NCBI GenBank assembly: GCA_027047735.1 | Contig: JALTUD010000155.1 | Location: 1 to 7,660 of the forward strand | From: Flavobacteriales bacterium | Lineage (GTDB): Bacteria > Bacteroidota > Bacteroidia > Flavobacteriales_D > Parvicellaceae | Length of the DNA stretch: 7,660 bases | Reading direction: 5' to 3' | In this document: piece by piece, positions 6,619-7,660 of the stretch | Layout: every line of letters starts with the position of its first letter | How positions within the stretch are numbered: the stretch's first letter is position 1 | The notes under the pieces: generated by a model | The model's input: only the letters and a program-made list of their open reading frames with translations | The model's database searches: none | Told to the model about the DNA's origin: nothing | Translations under genes and position numbers: made by a program

Positions 6619-6930
6619 TTAAGCCTCAGTAGTAGGAGTACCAAAATTCATGGGAAAAGTTTGTTGCGGATTATCCTCTCTAATTACTCCGTTAACACTT
6701 TCGTACTTTGCGATGTTATCGGCAACTGCACGCATTAATTTTTTAGCGTGTTCAGGTGTCATAATAATTCTTGATTTTACTTTAGCTTTTGGAACACCCG
6801 GCATAATTTGGATAAAATCCAATACAAATTCTGATGATGAATGTGTGATAATTGCCAAGTTAGAATAGGTTCCACTTGCTGTTTCTTCGGTTAGTTCAAT
6901 GTTTAATTGATTTTGTTGTTCTTGACTCAT
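6619..6930 (-). CDS. DUF3467 family protein
   Basis: A complete 103-residue small cytosolic protein of the DUF3467 family, common in Bacteroidota and of unknown function. Residues 10-80 carry the family pattern: NIELTEETASGTYSNLAII, then HSSSEFVLDFIQIMPG, VPKAKVKSRIIMTPEHAKKL and a helical MRAVADNIAKYES. The C-terminal 20 residues (after VNGVIRED) are proline- and threonine-rich and probably disordered. There is no signal peptide or membrane segment. Start ATG at 6930 has an A-rich leader (CTAAAAAC), typical for the phylum. It is the first gene of a probable three-gene unit with the porin and the lipoprotein. From memory, DUF3467 genes often lie downstream of rpoC in Bacteroidota; here the upstream gene is instead a sugar transferase, so that context is not seen. 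Family assignment is confident; role is unknown. Confidence 0.93.
   Translation of the reverse strand: MSQEQQNQLNIELTEETASGTYSNLAIITHSSSEFVLDFIQIMPGVPKAKVKSRIIMTPEHAKKLMRAVADNIAKYESVNGVIREDNPQQTFPMNFGTPTTEA
6624..6627 (-). promoter_or_regulatory. Shine-Dalgarno-like GAGG before the porin TTG
   Basis: GAGG in the mRNA lies 9 bases before the TTG at 6614 and forms part of the last DUF3467 sense codons (GAG GCT, then TAA). This spacing supports TTG 6614 as the porin start and suggests translational coupling. Shine-Dalgarno sites are used little in Bacteroidota, so the match may be chance. Confidence 0.35.
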
Positions 6931-6983
6931 GTTTTTAGTATATTAAATGATTAATCCGAGTGCTGTTCTACCAACACCATTAG

Positions 6984-6991
6984 CAAAAATA
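6984..6991 (-). promoter_or_regulatory. Candidate -7 box for the DUF3467-porin-lipoprotein unit
   Basis: The minus strand reads TATTTTTG, matching the Bacteroidota TAnnTTTG -7 consensus. It lies in the 109-base gap between the sugar transferase stop and the DUF3467 start and predicts a transcript start near 6977 with a leader of about 46 bases. No good -33 TTG is visible at the expected distance. The gap also shows no convincing terminator for the sugar transferase gene, so read-through from upstream is possible. Confidence 0.45.
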
Positions 6992-7039
6992 CATAAAGAA
7001 GTGGTTTCGGCTTTAATAAAAAGTTAAAAATTAGCTCTT

Positions 7040-7660
7040 TTATTTTCCTGCTCCCTTTAACACAATAAGAACGGTGTAAATCATGATTTTAAAATCCAAG
7101 GCTAAAGAACGATTTTCGATATAGAGAATATCATACTTCAACCGTTCTATCATCTGGTCAACATTTTCGGCATATCCGTATTTTACTTGACCCCAAGAAG
7201 TGATTCCCGGTTTCACTTTTTGCAAGTGCTTGTAATGAGGTGCTTTTTCCATAATTTGTTCAATGAAGAATTGTCGTTCAGGACGAGGTCCTACCAACGA
7301 CATATCTCCTTTTAATACATTATAGAACTGAGGAATTTCATCTAAGCGTGTTTTTCGAATAAAGCGACCTATTTTGGTGATTCTACTATCGTTGGAACTC
7401 GAAAGTTGAGGCCCGTTTTTTTCGGCATCGCTCACCATTGAGCGAAACTTATAAATCATAAAAGGTTTCCCTTTCCATCCTATTCTTTCCTGTTTAAAAA
7501 AGACCTCTCCGCGAGAGGTTGTCTTTATGATGATTGCCAAAACAAGAAAAACAGGAGATAATAGTAATAGAGCAACAGTAGAAACCACAACATCAATCAA
7601 GCGTTTGGCATTTTGTTGCCAAACCGACATTACCTGAGCATTCACTTCGATAAGCGGAGT
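7040..7660 (-). CDS. Exopolysaccharide-type polyprenyl glycosylphosphotransferase (5' part beyond window)
   Basis: The C-terminal 206 residues of a bacterial sugar transferase (PF02397 type, WcaJ/PglC-like), which moves a sugar-1-phosphate from a nucleotide sugar to undecaprenyl phosphate at the inner membrane, the first step of a capsule, O-antigen or exopolysaccharide unit. The frame is open through the right edge (first visible residues TPLIEVNAQVMSVW), so the GTG at 7645 is not the true start; relatives usually have an N-terminal part with several membrane helices. Numbered from the first visible residue: KRLIDVV (19-25), a re-entrant membrane segment with a Ser-Pro break at 35-36, FKQERIGWKGKP and YKFRSM (70-75), the catalytic Asp-Glu pair in RLDEIPQFYNVLKGDMSLVG (105-124), GPRPE (124-128) and KPGITSWGQV. 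The end, DFKIMIYTVLIVLKGAGK, is typical of flavobacterial members. The sugar specificity cannot be read. Confidence 0.95.
   Translation of the reverse strand, partial: TPLIEVNAQVMSVWQQNAKRLIDVVVSTVALLLLSPVFLVLAIIIKTTSRGEVFFKQERIGWKGKPFMIYKFRSMVSDAEKNGPQLSSSNDSRITKIGRFIRKTRLDEIPQFYNVLKGDMSLVGPRPERQFFIEQIMEKAPHYKHLQKVKPGITSWGQVKYGYAENVDQMIERLKYDILYIENRSLALDFKIMIYTVLIVLKGAGK

Noticed and set aside
6650..6868. Plus-strand open frame of 72 codons opposite DUF3467
   Set aside because: DUF3467 on the minus strand is a clear family match over the same bases; the antisense frame is a shadow.
7643..7645. GTG at 7645 as the sugar transferase start
   Set aside because: The frame stays open to the window edge with residues (TPLIE) that fit the continuing family sequence, so the gene is partial rather than a short form.

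Overview
The window looks like chromosomal DNA from a member of the Bacteroidota, most likely class Flavobacteriia. The evidence is AT-rich sequence, TAnnTTTG-type promoter boxes, A-rich rather than strong Shine-Dalgarno leaders, a DUF3467 protein, a Bacteroidota-type putative porin (Porin_10-like), and an intergenic repeat of a kind I recall from flavobacterial genomes. Every convincing gene is on the minus strand, so genes are transcribed from the high-coordinate end to the low-coordinate end. No tRNA, rRNA, CRISPR array, transposase or phage gene was seen.

Right edge (7040-7660): the C-terminal 206 residues of an exopolysaccharide-type polyprenyl glycosylphosphotransferase, which starts a lipid-linked glycan; its N-terminus lies outside the window. 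A 109-base gap with a promoter candidate follows. Next come three closely packed genes (6930 down to 3479): a 103-residue DUF3467 protein, a 596-residue outer-membrane beta-barrel putative porin that probably starts at TTG, and a 446-residue lipoprotein of unknown function. Both junctions between them are only 4 bases, so they are probably one transcript. The 5' part of the porin reading frame can fold into a 24-bp RNA hairpin just after the start codon.

Middle (2924-3478): a 555-base non-coding stretch rich in structure. It has two diverged direct repeat copies of about 119 bases (163 bases apart), a small inverted copy of the repeat end, several hairpins, and a long stem-loop (20 perfect pairs plus an inner stem with a GAGA tetraloop) that begins 14 bases after the lipoprotein stop codon. 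The side nearest nqrA carries the nqr promoter candidate and an AT-rich palindrome.

Left part (1-2923): nqrA, nqrB and the start of nqrC, the first three genes of the operon for the sodium-pumping NADH:quinone reductase. NqrA is the cytoplasmic quinone-reducing subunit, NqrB the membrane subunit with covalent FMN, and NqrC the membrane-anchored periplasmic FMN subunit, cut by the window edge. nqrDEF would be expected beyond base 1.

The genes are mostly ordinary core genes. The less explained items are the porin/lipoprotein pair, the hairpin in the porin 5' coding region, and the composite repeat region. I found no evidence of a defence system or a novel enzymatic cassette.
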